A stretch of DNA of 64,000 nucleotides from NCBI GenBank assembly GCA_004555915.1, contig SFJM01000006.1, forward strand, positions 25,135 through 89,134. The letters run 5' to 3'. A model generated the notes under the pieces. It worked only from the letters and a program-made list of their open reading frames with translations, searched no databases and was not told the DNA's origin. Positions 42,692-51,370 of the stretch are shown piece after piece (the stretch's first letter is position 1; every line of letters begins with the position of its first letter). Made by a program: the position numbers and the translations under genes. Origin of the DNA: Clostridiales bacterium (GTDB taxonomy: Bacteria; Bacillota; Clostridia; Oscillospirales; Butyricicoccaceae).

Positions 42692-44149
42692 TTGAACCTG
42701 TCTGCGTTCCAATTCACCACCAATCTGGATGACAACATCAAACGGATGAAGGAACAGTTTGCCCATGACAATACCTTCATCTGCCGTATGGTACAGGGCA
42801 GGGGTTCTCCTGCCCTGCGGGCTGCGCTGTTCTTTTTTGACGGCATGGTGGAAAGCAGCAATATCAATGAAAGCATCATTAAGCCCATCAGCCTGTGGGA
42901 AGGGGCTCCCCTGCCCATGGATGCGGTCATTGATGAAGTTTTGCACATTGACGACTGTCCCTTTGACCCGCCGGTGGACAAGCTGGTGGCTGCCTTCTTA
43001 TATGGCGATACCATTGTGCTGGTGGATGGTGACAGCCGTCCGGCGGTAGTCAATACCAAAGGCTTTGCCAAACGCGGGCCGGATGAACCGGACAATGAAA
43101 AAGTCCTGCGTGGTCCGAGAGAGGGATTTACCGAAGCGTTTATGGGCAATCTGGCGCTCATCCGCAGGCGGCTGCGCACGCCGGATTTATGCTTTGAATT
43201 TTCACAGGTCGGCTCCGTATCCCACACCACCGTCAGTGTGTGTTATATCAACGGCATTGCAGACCAGACGGTTTTACAGGCGGTAAAACAGCGCTTAAAA
43301 CAGATTGAACTGGATGCAGTATTGGATGCCAACTATCTAAGTGAGCTCATGCGGGATGACCGTTTTTCTCCTTTTCCTACCACTGGTTTTACAGAACGTC
43401 CGGATATCGTAGCGGCAAAGCTGCTGGAAGGCCGGATTGCGATTGTAGTGGATGGCACACCGGTGGTCCTGACAGTGCCCCACATCCTGCAGGAAACCTT
43501 TCAGGCAAATGATGACTACTATATCTCCTATCTCTATACCAACCTGACCCGCTGGCTGCGGGTTCTTGGCTTTCTGTTGACCATTACCCTTCCCGCCATC
43601 TATGTCGCTCTGCTCACCTGGCACCAGGAAATGATCCCTACCCGGCTATTGTTTTCCATTGCCGCGTCCCGGCAGGGTGTGCCCTTTACCACCTTTACCG
43701 AAGCTGTTGGCATTTTGGTTATTTTTGAGATTTTGAAAGAAGCAGGTACCCGCACACCGGATACCATCGGACAGGCCCTGTCCATTGTGGGCGGTCTGGT
43801 ATTGGGACAGGCTGCGGTGGATGCGCGGTTTGCGTCCGCACCCATGGTCATTGTCATTGCCTTTTCCGGTGTCACAGCGCTCATTGTCCCCAAGTTGCGC
43901 ACGGCCACGTTACTGCTGCGGTTTTTCCTGTTAATCTGTGCCGCAATCCTTGGATTATATGGCATCTTACTGGGGCTTGCGTTAATTCTCGCCCATGTGT
44001 GCCGTCTGACCTCCTTTGGCATTCCCTATCTCACCAATATTCTCGCCGCGGAAAAACACAATGGGCAGGATGTCCTGTTCCGTTTCCCATGGTTTGCCAT
44101 GAAGCCGGACCGGCGATTCCTTGCCGGATGGAATGGGGTGCGCCGATGA
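42692..44149 (+). CDS. Spore germination receptor A subunit (GerA/SpoVAF family)
   Basis: 485 residues. The start is TTG at 42692, seven bases after AAGGAGG; the frame to the left runs into spoIIP. The large N-terminal soluble domain (about 1-280) has the family segments DGMVESSNINESIIKPIS and DCPFDPPVDKLVAAFLYGDT. Membrane helices follow from about 290, with ITLPAIYVALLTWHQEMIPT and SIVGGLVLGQAAVDA. It is the inner-membrane A subunit of a germinant receptor. Its stop overlaps the C subunit start, forming the operon A-C-B right behind spoIIP. Confidence 0.93.
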   Translation: MNLSAFQFTTNLDDNIKRMKEQFAHDNTFICRMVQGRGSPALRAALFFFDGMVESSNINESIIKPISLWEGAPLPMDAVIDEVLHIDDCPFDPPVDKLVAAFLYGDTIVLVDGDSRPAVVNTKGFAKRGPDEPDNEKVLRGPREGFTEAFMGNLALIRRRLRTPDLCFEFSQVGSVSHTTVSVCYINGIADQTVLQAVKQRLKQIELDAVLDANYLSELMRDDRFSPFPTTGFTERPDIVAAKLLEGRIAIVVDGTPVVLTVPHILQETFQANDDYYISYLYTNLTRWLRVLGFLLTITLPAIYVALLTWHQEMIPTRLLFSIAASRQGVPFTTFTEAVGILVIFEILKEAGTRTPDTIGQALSIVGGLVLGQAAVDARFASAPMVIVIAFSGVTALIVPKLRTATLLLRFFLLICAAILGLYGILLGLALILAHVCRLTSFGIPYLTNILAAEKHNGQDVLFRFPWFAMKPDRRFLAGWNGVRR

Positions 44150-45174
44150 AACGCATTCTGATTGGCTTTATGGTTTCCCTGTGCCTGATGCTGGGTGGCT
44201 GCAGCTGGAAGGATGCCAGTGATTTATCCGCTGTTACTGCCGGAGCCATCACACGGGAGAACGGGCAATATGTCCTGACAGCAGAATTGGCAATTCCCAG
44301 TGCGGACAGTGCGTCTCCGGATGCCATAACCGTATCCGGTAAAGCCTCCGGCATCCCGCAGGCCATCGACCAGACCGGTTATGGACTGGATGCACAGCTG
44401 TACTGGAGCCATGCACGTGTCCTGCTGCTGGATAAGACACTGCTTCGGGATGGGATAGAGGACTGCACACAGGAACTCACCCGTTCCAGTGAAGTGCGTC
44501 CGGCAGTCCGGCTATGTGCGGTGCGCAATACCGATGCCGCCAGTCTGCTGAACTGTGAATCCACCAGTGGAGATCCGGCAGGCTTTGCCTTGGGGGACAG
44601 TATATCCTATGCCGTCCGCCAGTCCCAGACCCCCGATATGCCCTTATACCGTATGCTGGACCGCATGGAAACAGCGGGTATAGATCCGGTTTTACCTGCG
44701 GTTTCCCTGAAGGGCAGTCAGGCTGTACTGTCTGGCAGTGCCCTGTTCTCCGGTGATACCCTGTGCGGCTGGCTGAATGAACAGCAAACCGGGATTCTTT
44801 CCATCCTGCTGGCGGATGGAGATACTGCCACAATCTACGATACGGATACACGGTATCAGCTCAGCAATATCCGCACCGACATTGTTGTAAAAGCCGGGGA
44901 CAAGCCGCGTATCACTGTATCCATACAGACAGATACTGCCTGTGAGACCGATGTACAGGCCCAGCAGGCAGCCCGCTGTTTACAGGAGCAGAGTGTCGCT
45001 GTGATTTCCACCCTGCAGCAGGCGGGCTGTGATGCCCTGGGCTTTGGCCGTGCCTGGCAGCGGGAAGATGCAGCGGGTTGGACGCAGGCAGAGCCGGATG
45101 CATGGCAGACATTGCCGGTAACGGTACATGTCACCTGTCACCCGGTACAAAGTGCGGAAGGAGGCAGCCGATGA
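44146..45174 (+). CDS. Ger(x)C-type germinant receptor lipoprotein
   Basis: 342 residues from the ATG at 44146, which overlaps the A-subunit stop (ATGA). Lipobox LMLGGC at 16-21 predicts lipidation at Cys21. The domain pattern with DAQLYWSHARVLLLDKTLL (hydrophobic strand plus early helix) and the middle and C-terminal strands matches GerC proteins, though overall similarity is modest. C subunits anchor at the outer face of the spore inner membrane and are needed for receptor function. The next gene again overlaps by four bases. Confidence 0.85.
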   Translation: MKRILIGFMVSLCLMLGGCSWKDASDLSAVTAGAITRENGQYVLTAELAIPSADSASPDAITVSGKASGIPQAIDQTGYGLDAQLYWSHARVLLLDKTLLRDGIEDCTQELTRSSEVRPAVRLCAVRNTDAASLLNCESTSGDPAGFALGDSISYAVRQSQTPDMPLYRMLDRMETAGIDPVLPAVSLKGSQAVLSGSALFSGDTLCGWLNEQQTGILSILLADGDTATIYDTDTRYQLSNIRTDIVVKAGDKPRITVSIQTDTACETDVQAQQAARCLQEQSVAVISTLQQAGCDALGFGRAWQREDAAGWTQAEPDAWQTLPVTVHVTCHPVQSAEGGSR

Positions 45175-46229
45175 ATACCATTCATGGACGGCAGGTAACC
45201 TGTCTGCTGCTGGTGATTCTCAGTGGCTGGTCACTCACCATGTCCGCTGCCAACGGACGGGATGGCTGGCTGATTCTGGTCCTTGCCTGCTTGTGCAGCC
45301 TGTTGTTTACTGCACTGTGCTGTCTGCCTGCGGAGCGCATGCCCACGGTACGCTGGTTTGATTTGCCATATACTGTTTTGGGGAATGGATGCAGCATGGT
45401 ATACCTGATCCTTTTGTCTGCATTGGCATTCTGGTCGCTGTGTATCGCGGTATGCAGCAGTGTGATTTTTCTGCGCACCGTGTCCAATGGGGAATGGCCG
45501 GTCTGGCTGTTGGCAGCAGCAGTCCTCATCTGTGCTGCCTGCACGGCACAAAATGGCATACAAAAGCTGGCTTTATGGGCAGAACCGGTCATCTGGGTTG
45601 TCATTGTTTCCCTGTTGGTTTCCCTGCTGCTCAGCTGGCGCCAATTGGACTGGACACAGCTGTTCCCGGTACTGGAGCATGGCTGGTCTGGCGTGCCGTT
45701 TCGGGTTTATTTATTGCTTTCCGTGCCCTTTGGGGAAGTATTTTATGCTGCGGCGGTGCTTGGCAGCAATGCCGGCACACAGGTTCGTACCGGTTTATTG
45801 CGGGCATGTGTGCTTGCCGGTATCCTGCTGTGCCTGCTGTATATCCGTAACATCTGTCTGCTGGGTGTACAGGGCGCGAATATGGTACTGTATCCGTCCT
45901 ATACCGCTGCCAGCGTGTTGGAGTTTGGAGAATCCTTCCAGCGCGGTGAAGTATTGATTTCCGGCAGTCTGATTGTCTGTGCCGTTGCACGCATTGCCTT
46001 GATTCTGGAATTTTTATCCGGCAGCATCCAGGCAGCCACAGGAAAGGCTTCCCGCAGGCAAACCATCTGGCTATCTGCGGTTCTGGCTGGAATCGTTTGT
46101 GTCCTGTTTGCCGGCAGCAATCAGGCATTTGCCGATGCACAGGAGCTGTATCAGATTGTATTTTTGCCGGTTGTCCTGACAGCTGCGATCATATTATTTG
46201 CCGGGGTATGGAGAAAGGGGAAACAATAA
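45171..46229 (+). CDS. GerB-type germinant receptor permease subunit
   Basis: 352 residues from the ATG at 45171, which overlaps the C-subunit stop. About ten membrane helices throughout, with short loops, as in the GerAB/APC-fold subunit that binds the germinant amino acid or sugar. Motifs are weak, so family membership rests on the helix pattern, PFGEVFYAAAVLG-type segment and operon position. The ligand cannot be told. The gene converges with purA across a repeat-rich gap. Confidence 0.87.
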   Translation: MNTIHGRQVTCLLLVILSGWSLTMSAANGRDGWLILVLACLCSLLFTALCCLPAERMPTVRWFDLPYTVLGNGCSMVYLILLSALAFWSLCIAVCSSVIFLRTVSNGEWPVWLLAAAVLICAACTAQNGIQKLALWAEPVIWVVIVSLLVSLLLSWRQLDWTQLFPVLEHGWSGVPFRVYLLLSVPFGEVFYAAAVLGSNAGTQVRTGLLRACVLAGILLCLLYIRNICLLGVQGANMVLYPSYTAASVLEFGESFQRGEVLISGSLIVCAVARIALILEFLSGSIQAATGKASRRQTIWLSAVLAGIVCVLFAGSNQAFADAQELYQIVFLPVVLTAAIILFAGVWRKGKQ

Positions 46230-46269
46230 TTTTTTGATATGGTTTGTGACTGCGCTGGCAACGACAGCC

Positions 46270-46501
46270 CCTAAGGAAGAGACTCACCGGCGAGTCTCTC
46301 CCTTAGGAAACCCACTCTGCCGCCAAAGGGGTTGGATACCCCTTTGGAATCCCCAATAATCACCGCGATCTTCTCTGGAGCATCACCGCCAGCCTGCTTC
46401 CGCCGCGTTTGCCGCAGTTCGGCTTGCATTCCGTGGTTTATTCATACAATGATACAACACCACGTTCCACGGCAGGAATAAACCAATATGCAACGCCGAA
46501 C
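46270..46501. repeat. Cluster of three inverted repeats between gerB and purA
   Basis: IR1: CCTAAGGAAGAGACTC (46270-46285) with its near-perfect complement at 46292-46307. IR2: CCAAAGGGG (46323-46331) with CCCCTTTGG (46339-46347). IR3: imperfect 27-bp arms GTTCGGC...GGTTTATTC (46417-46443) and 46475-46501. No coding frame is credible in 46230-46603. It may be a mobile-element remnant or a structured transcript end. Confidence 0.65.
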
Positions 46502-46557
46502 AGGAACAGAGAGGACTGAGATTTTTATACCATACCGCACTTGAAACAAACGAAAAA

Positions 46558-46585
46558 ACAGGCAGATGCTCCCGCATCTGCCTGT
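46558..46585 (-). terminator. Terminator of purA
   Basis: Perfect 12-bp stem ACAGGCAGATGC/GCATCTGCCTGT with a 4-base loop and T-run on the minus strand. Confidence 0.92.
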
Positions 46586-46603
46586 CTGCATATTCAAGTA
46601 TGT

Positions 46604-47881
46604 TTACTTGGCGATATCAATAACCTGATCGCGGCCAGGGCCAACTCCCAGCATCTTAACCGGGCAGCCGATGATCTTCTCCAGCTCCTTGATATAGTTC
46701 TGGACATTTACCGGCAGCTCATCAAAGCTCTTGCACTTGGTGATATCCTCGGTGAAGCCGTCAAATTCCTCATAAATCGGCTTGCAGTGCTCCAGATCAG
46801 CAAAGTTAGCCGGGAACTCGGTAATGCGCTCGCCCTTGAAATCATAAGCAACGCAAACCTTCAGCTTCGGCAGACCGCACAGCGGGTCAATCTTGTTGAT
46901 GACCATTTCAGTCAGGCCGTTAACGCGGACAGCGTAACGTGCGATGACAGCGTCAAACCAGCCGGTACGTCTCGGACGTCCGGTAACTGTACCAAATTCG
47001 CCGCCTGCATTGCGGATATAATCACCGGTCTCATCAAACAGCTCGGTCGGGAACGGGCCCTTGCCCACACGGGTAGTATAGCTCTTGCAGATACCTACAA
47101 TTTCATTGATAGCAGTCGGGCCAACACCGGAGCCGACACAGCAGCCGCCGGAAACCGGATGGGAGGAAGTAACATACGGATAAGTACCCATATCCAGATC
47201 AAGCAGAGTACCCTGTGCACCTTCAAACAGGACTTCCTTGCCTTCCTTGATGGCATTATATGTGATAACAGAGGTATCCTTTACATGGCTTCTCAGACGG
47301 TCAGCATATACCTTGTATTCTTCCAGAACAGCCTTGATATCAATCGGCTCACCGCCATAAACACCGGTGATAACCTTGTTCTTGCGCTCACATGCTTCGG
47401 TCATAACCGCTTCAAAGCGCTCCGGATCAACAAAGTCATGCATGCGTACACCGATACGCTCGGACTTGTCCATATAAGTCGGGCCAATACCCTTCTTGGT
47501 GGTACCGATATCATCGCCGCCGCGTGCCTTTTCACTCAGTGCATCCAGCTCCAGATGCCACGGAAGAATGCAATGTGCACGTGCGTCAATAAACAGCTTA
47601 TCGGTGGAAATACCACGCTCATTCAGTCCATCCATTTCACCCAGAATCGACTTCGGATTGACAACAACGCCCGGTCCGATAATATTTACACAATCCGGAT
47701 ACAGAATACCGGACGGAATCAGCTGTAACTTGTAGGACTCATCCCCAACCACAACAGTATGGCCTGCATTGTTGCCGCCCTGAGAACGAACGACCAGATC
47801 AGCCTGAGAAGCAAAGATATCAATATATTTGCCCTTGCCTTCATCGCCCCACTGAGCGCCCAATACAATTTTGCCTGGCAT
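46604..47881 (-). CDS. purA: Adenylosuccinate synthetase
   Basis: 425 residues, full length. The GTP-binding loop WGDEGKGK (near 11-18), NNAGHTVV, TTKKGIGPTY and GRPRRTGWFD are all conserved. It joins IMP and aspartate to adenylosuccinate in AMP synthesis. AAGGGG precedes the ATG. A promoter (47947-47975) and a leader hairpin whose ACCCC arm could also pair with that ribosome-binding site lie upstream. Monocistronic. Confidence 0.97.
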   Translation of the reverse strand: MPGKIVLGAQWGDEGKGKYIDIFASQADLVVRSQGGNNAGHTVVVGDESYKLQLIPSGILYPDCVNIIGPGVVVNPKSILGEMDGLNERGISTDKLFIDARAHCILPWHLELDALSEKARGGDDIGTTKKGIGPTYMDKSERIGVRMHDFVDPERFEAVMTEACERKNKVITGVYGGEPIDIKAVLEEYKVYADRLRSHVKDTSVITYNAIKEGKEVLFEGAQGTLLDLDMGTYPYVTSSHPVSGGCCVGSGVGPTAINEIVGICKSYTTRVGKGPFPTELFDETGDYIRNAGGEFGTVTGRPRRTGWFDAVIARYAVRVNGLTEMVINKIDPLCGLPKLKVCVAYDFKGERITEFPANFADLEHCKPIYEEFDGFTEDITKCKSFDELPVNVQNYIKELEKIIGCPVKMLGVGPGRDQVIDIAK

Positions 47882-47908
47882 AAAAAATTGCCCCTTTCAA
47901 ATGATTTT

Positions 47909-47975
47909 GGGGTAGAGCAAATACCCCGGAACTAACTCATAAGCTGATTATAGCATCTTTCCGACATTTATACAA
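47909..47975 (-). promoter_or_regulatory. purA promoter and leader hairpin
   Basis: Minus strand TTGTAT (47970-47975), 17 bp, TATAAT (47947-47952). In the leader GGGGTA pairs with TACCCC (47909-47927). The downstream arm could alternatively pair with AGGGG of the Shine-Dalgarno at about 47891-47896. Confidence 0.55.
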
Positions 47976-48029
47976 CCAAACTTTTCTGTTTTAGCAAGAA
48001 AAAGCAGGGATTTTCTCTGTTTTCTCCCT

Positions 48030-48058
48030 TGCCTCCCTCCGCCTGTCGCGTTACAATA
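48030..48058 (+). promoter_or_regulatory. Promoter of the AEC transporter gene
   Basis: TTGCCT (48030-48035), 17 bp, TACAAT (48053-48058). Confidence 0.5.
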
Positions 48059-48100
48059 AATAGATGTAAAACGATTGCCGATTGGAGGCATGTATCCGCT

Positions 48101-49012
48101 ATGACATCCGTATTCTTTAAAGTTCTGGCCTTTATCCTGATGATTGCCTTAGGCTATCTGATGAAGGCAAGACATATCCTGCAGCAGGAGGACAGTCAGA
48201 TATTGATGAAAATTATTATCAATATTACCATGCCTGCCGCATTGATTTCCGGCTTCCGTACCTTTTCCATTGATGTATCGCTGTTATTTGCACTGGCCAT
48301 TGGATTTGGTATGAATTTGCTGCTGCTGGCAGCCGGATGGATCTGTTCCGTCCGGAAGGATGGGGAAACCCGCGCGTTATATCTGCTCAATACGCCTTCC
48401 TATAACATTGGTAATTTTGTCCTGCCATTTGTGCAGGGATTTCTCCCCTCCTCTGCTGTGCTTTGTCTGTGTATGTATGATGCGGGAAACAATCCCTTTG
48501 GTGCAGGCATTACCTATTCTGCTGCCTGTTCGGTTTCCGGCGGCAATCGCAGGCTCTCCATCCGGCATATCCTGCGCACCTTGTTCCGTTCTCCTCCGTT
48601 TCTGGCGTACTTCATTATGCTGGTGCTGTATCTGCCGGGAATCCGTCTGCCCGATGCATTTTTTGACCTGTGTACATTGTTTGGGCAGGGTAATGCCTTT
48701 CTCGCCATGTTTACGCTGGGTCTGATTTTTGAATGGCATTTAACCCGGGAAGATCTGTGGGAAGTGGCACAGATTCTGGGTCTGCGGTACATCCTTTGTC
48801 TGTCGGCAGCTGCGGTTGTTTTTCTGCTGACGCCCTTCGATCTGGTCATCCGGCAAACCTTGTGCCTGTGCCTGATTGGCCCGGTCACTACGCTGGCAAT
48901 CCCCTTCGGTTTATCCTGCGGCTGCAAGCAATCCATGATTGCCGCCCTCAGCTCAGTCAGCATGGCAGCCAGCTTTGTCCTCTCCCTGATTTTCCTGCTC
49001 CTTTGGGCATAA
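48101..49012 (+). CDS. AEC (auxin efflux carrier) family transporter
   Basis: 303 residues from the ATG at 48101; GGAGG lies about 13 bases upstream. About ten membrane helices in two inverted halves. The family features are LGYLMKARHIL near the N-terminus, the first-half MPAALISGF, and the PSYNIGNFVLPFVQGF segment. AEC proteins export or import organic anions such as malate. Substrate unknown. Divergent from purA. Confidence 0.88.
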   Translation: MTSVFFKVLAFILMIALGYLMKARHILQQEDSQILMKIIINITMPAALISGFRTFSIDVSLLFALAIGFGMNLLLLAAGWICSVRKDGETRALYLLNTPSYNIGNFVLPFVQGFLPSSAVLCLCMYDAGNNPFGAGITYSAACSVSGGNRRLSIRHILRTLFRSPPFLAYFIMLVLYLPGIRLPDAFFDLCTLFGQGNAFLAMFTLGLIFEWHLTREDLWEVAQILGLRYILCLSAAAVVFLLTPFDLVIRQTLCLCLIGPVTTLAIPFGLSCGCKQSMIAALSSVSMAASFVLSLIFLLLWA

Positions 49013-49014
49013 AA

Positions 49015-49043
49015 AAAACGGATGCTGTTATGGCATCCGTTTT
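49015..49043 (+). terminator. Terminator of the AEC transporter gene
   Basis: Perfect 11-bp stem AAAACGGATGC/GCATCCGTTTT around a 7-base loop, immediately after the stop codon. Confidence 0.85.
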
Positions 49044-49111
49044 CTGTTGATGAAATAGATTTACATGCTTCACCAAATATACTCTCAGCCGGTAAAATGA
49101 CGTTCTGTTCC

Positions 49112-49167
49112 AAAGCCTCCCTCAGAGGAGGGAGGTGGCATTTGCGTCAGCAAATGACGGTGGGAGT
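49112..49167. repeat. Interspersed palindromic repeat, single copy E
   Basis: One unit of the family, AAAGCCTCCCTCAGAGG to GACGGTGGGAGT. It matches copy A almost exactly, but without an inverted partner. Between the convergent AEC and DUF975 genes. Confidence 0.85.
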
Positions 49168-49229
49168 CGCATCCGGCTTACAATCTACACCAATCTATGG
49201 ATTGATATGGAGATATTTTGTTTCACATT

Positions 49230-50051
49230 TTACAGCTCCATATCTGGCATGGACGGCAGCGTCATCTCCGCTTTTCTGCCGCACAGGTCATCAAAATAAT
49301 GCACGAATGCGATTTCCGTGTAAGCAGTCACATAAACGCCCACAATGCCGAAGGTAATGGCGCTTGCCAGCTGCCACAGGATAAAGCTCAGGTCGAATAC
49401 CAGCAGCTCCCAGTTATGTCCCTTGAAAATCGGCGCACATGCCTTGACTGCGCCCCAGACACTGGCATCCGGTGTGTCAATCATGTTGATATACGCGCCG
49501 TCATACCGGCGAACCTTGACAGCAACGAACAGGGTTACAACAACGACCAGCACAATATAGATCGCTAATACCAGTATCATCGCAATATATGACTCACCCA
49601 ATGCAAGCAGCGTAATCGGGATGATGCCGATAAAAATAATTGCATAATCCAGCAGCAGCCAGCCAATCGAACGAACGCCGATGCACAGGCTCAGCTTCAG
49701 TGAAGTCAGGTATTTTTTACCGCTGGTAAAGCAGGTCAGCACCTGGGACGGCGAGCATGCCTCACCTCTTGCCAGGGATACAAAATAATGCTTTGCACCG
49801 AATTCAATCGGAGAACCGATAAGAAACATTGCTACGATATAAATACCCAAATACTGGTACATACGCATCAGCTCTTCCAGAGTCGCATGATCCGATATAC
49901 CCCGCACGCCAATCTGCATAATGATAGTGATCAGGAAAATTGGAACCAGTTCCAGCAGCACAGCCCCCATGGTTGGCCAGAATTTGGTCCGGATATCTGC
50001 CCGCGCAGTTGCTTTATACTGTCTGCGTGCATCAGAATTACATGTCATCAT
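49230..50051 (-). CDS. DUF975 family integral membrane protein
   Basis: 273 residues with a basic N-terminus (ARRQYKATARADIRTKFWPT) and about five or six membrane helices. The family's IEFGAKHYFVSLARGE segment and the later YLTSLKLSLCIGVRSIGW are clear. Function is unknown for the family. AAGGGGTG precedes two adjacent ATG codons (50051 and 50048), either usable. It has no obvious partner; the ricin-domain gene upstream ends before its own terminator. Confidence 0.82.
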   Translation of the reverse strand: MMTCNSDARRQYKATARADIRTKFWPTMGAVLLELVPIFLITIIMQIGVRGISDHATLEELMRMYQYLGIYIVAMFLIGSPIEFGAKHYFVSLARGEACSPSQVLTCFTSGKKYLTSLKLSLCIGVRSIGWLLLDYAIIFIGIIPITLLALGESYIAMILVLAIYIVLVVVVTLFVAVKVRRYDGAYINMIDTPDASVWGAVKACAPIFKGHNWELLVFDLSFILWQLASAITFGIVGVYVTAYTEIAFVHYFDDLCGRKAEMTLPSMPDMEL

Positions 50052-50162
50052 AAGACACCCCTTTCATAAAATAACCCGAAAGTATCCTGCTGTCATTGTA
50101 GCATATCCTCTGTGGGAAGGCAATGACAGACCGGTTACATTTCCGTTCCCGGTAAAAATGAG

Positions 50163-50196
50163 AAAAAAATCCCCTGACAGCCTGTGCCATCAGGGG
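50163..50196 (-). terminator. Terminator of the ricin-domain gene
   Basis: CCCCTGA (50171-50177) pairs with TCAGGGG (50190-50196); seven T follow on the minus strand. Confidence 0.85.
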
Positions 50197-50221
50197 AACA
50201 GCGTTGCTGTAATGCCAAAAA

Positions 50222-50989
50222 TTACTTGGTTTCCTTTGCAGCTTCAGCAGCCTTATCCGCCTCAATCTGTGCCTTGGTACGGCGGGTACGCTTCTTTGTA
50301 CCTGTGGTAGAAGTCTTTGCAGCAGCCTTCTTGCGGGTAGTCTTTGCAGCCGGCTTCTTGGCAGCAGTGGTCTTCTTGCGGGTGGTAGTCTTCTTTGCCG
50401 GAGCCTTCTTTTCTTCAGCCTTCGGCGCTTCCTCAACAACTGCCGGAGCTTCCTCTGCAGCCTTCGGTGCTTCCTCAACAACTGCCGGAGCTTCCTCTGC
50501 AGCCTTCGGTGCTTCTTCCACAACAGCCGGAGCTTCCTCTGCAGCCTGCTGCGGCTGAATCATCCAGCTCTGGTTCTCGCCATCTACGTCAACCCAGATC
50601 TGCAGGCGCGCACCGTCTGCAGCAGCATTCATGCCCACAACGTCAATGCACTTTGCGGACATAGCGGACTTGATGCAAACAGCACCCTCTGCCTTTTCCT
50701 CAAAGAACCACATCTGGCTGTCACCGTTGACGAAATCCCACTGATGGAGGTTTGCGCCGTTGACAACGCCCATATTGATAATATCCAGTGCCTTGCCGGA
50801 ATTCTTGTTGATAATCTTATAATACTTGCCATCAATATGCACGATGGACCACAGCTGCTGGTCTGCGCCAGTCGCCTCAGCCAGGCATACCTTTGCTCCG
50901 TTATCGGCGGATGCGTTTTCGATCTCGATTACCTTGCCGCCTGCCTTGGCAGCAATGGTATACCATACGTTCTCATCAAAATTCTGCAT
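50222..50989 (-). CDS. Ricin-type beta-trefoil protein with histone-H1-like Lys/Ala tail
   Basis: 255 residues in three parts. Residues 1-147 form a ricin-type beta-trefoil with one QxW in each lobe: Q45-W47, Q92-W94 and Q140-W142. Residues 149-190 are three perfect-looking 14-residue repeats of AAEEAPAVVEEAPK (42-bp DNA repeats at 50420-50545). Residues about 191-255 are a Lys/Ala/Thr-rich basic tail like histone H1 or AlgP, ending KKRTRRTKAQIEADKAAEA. There is no signal peptide or membrane helix, so the lectin fold should be in the cytoplasm and the tail could bind nucleic acid (inference). AAGGAG lies upstream and a strong promoter sits at 51074-51102. Monocistronic. Confidence 0.8.
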   Translation of the reverse strand: MQNFDENVWYTIAAKAGGKVIEIENASADNGAKVCLAEATGADQQLWSIVHIDGKYYKIINKNSGKALDIINMGVVNGANLHQWDFVNGDSQMWFFEEKAEGAVCIKSAMSAKCIDVVGMNAAADGARLQIWVDVDGENQSWMIQPQQAAEEAPAVVEEAPKAAEEAPAVVEEAPKAAEEAPAVVEEAPKAEEKKAPAKKTTTRKKTTAAKKPAAKTTRKKAAAKTSTTGTKKRTRRTKAQIEADKAAEAAKETK

Positions 50990-51073
50990 GATATTAACAC
51001 TCCTTGTCCTGCGGCAGAAATCTCGATATATGTAAATTTCTGCAACGAAAATGTTCTGTATGTTTCATGGCTC

Positions 51074-51102
51074 ATTATAGCACAGCGACTGTATTGAATC
51101 AA
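51074..51102 (-). promoter_or_regulatory. Promoter of the ricin-domain gene
   Basis: Minus strand TTGATT (51097-51102), 17 bp, consensus TATAAT (51074-51079). Confidence 0.7.
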
Positions 51103-51112
51103 TATTTTTGTT

Positions 51113-51187
51113 TCAAAAAAGACGGGTTAAGCCGTCAAATCCCGCTTTTTTCGTGAAAATTGATGATGTTTTTCAAACATCATCAAT
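51113..51187. other. Two stem-loops between divergent promoters (possible small RNA)
   Basis: ATTGATGATGTTT (51159-51171) pairs perfectly with 51175-51187 over a 3-base loop. Next to it CGGG/CCCG with A- and T-runs on both sides (51113-51150) looks like a bidirectional terminator. No gene ends here, so a short minus-strand transcript is possible. No protein gene is seen in 50990-51370. Confidence 0.35.
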
Positions 51188-51370
51188 CTGTTTTGGTGGT
51201 TTTTTCCGTCGAAAAAAATGATTAAAATGATGCAAAAGGGACATGCATATGGTTAATCCGGTGCCGATGCTTTTCAGAATTGCAAAATTGTGCTATACTA
51301 TGGGTATTCAGAACGATCCTTTGCCGGCTGGTTCCGGCAGGAATGCTACAAGGAAAGAGTGGATGCATGT

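Noticed and set aside
50420..50545. 42-bp tandem DNA repeats as a minisatellite
   Set aside because: They are in frame and encode the repeated 14-residue segment of the ricin-domain protein, so they are explained by coding.
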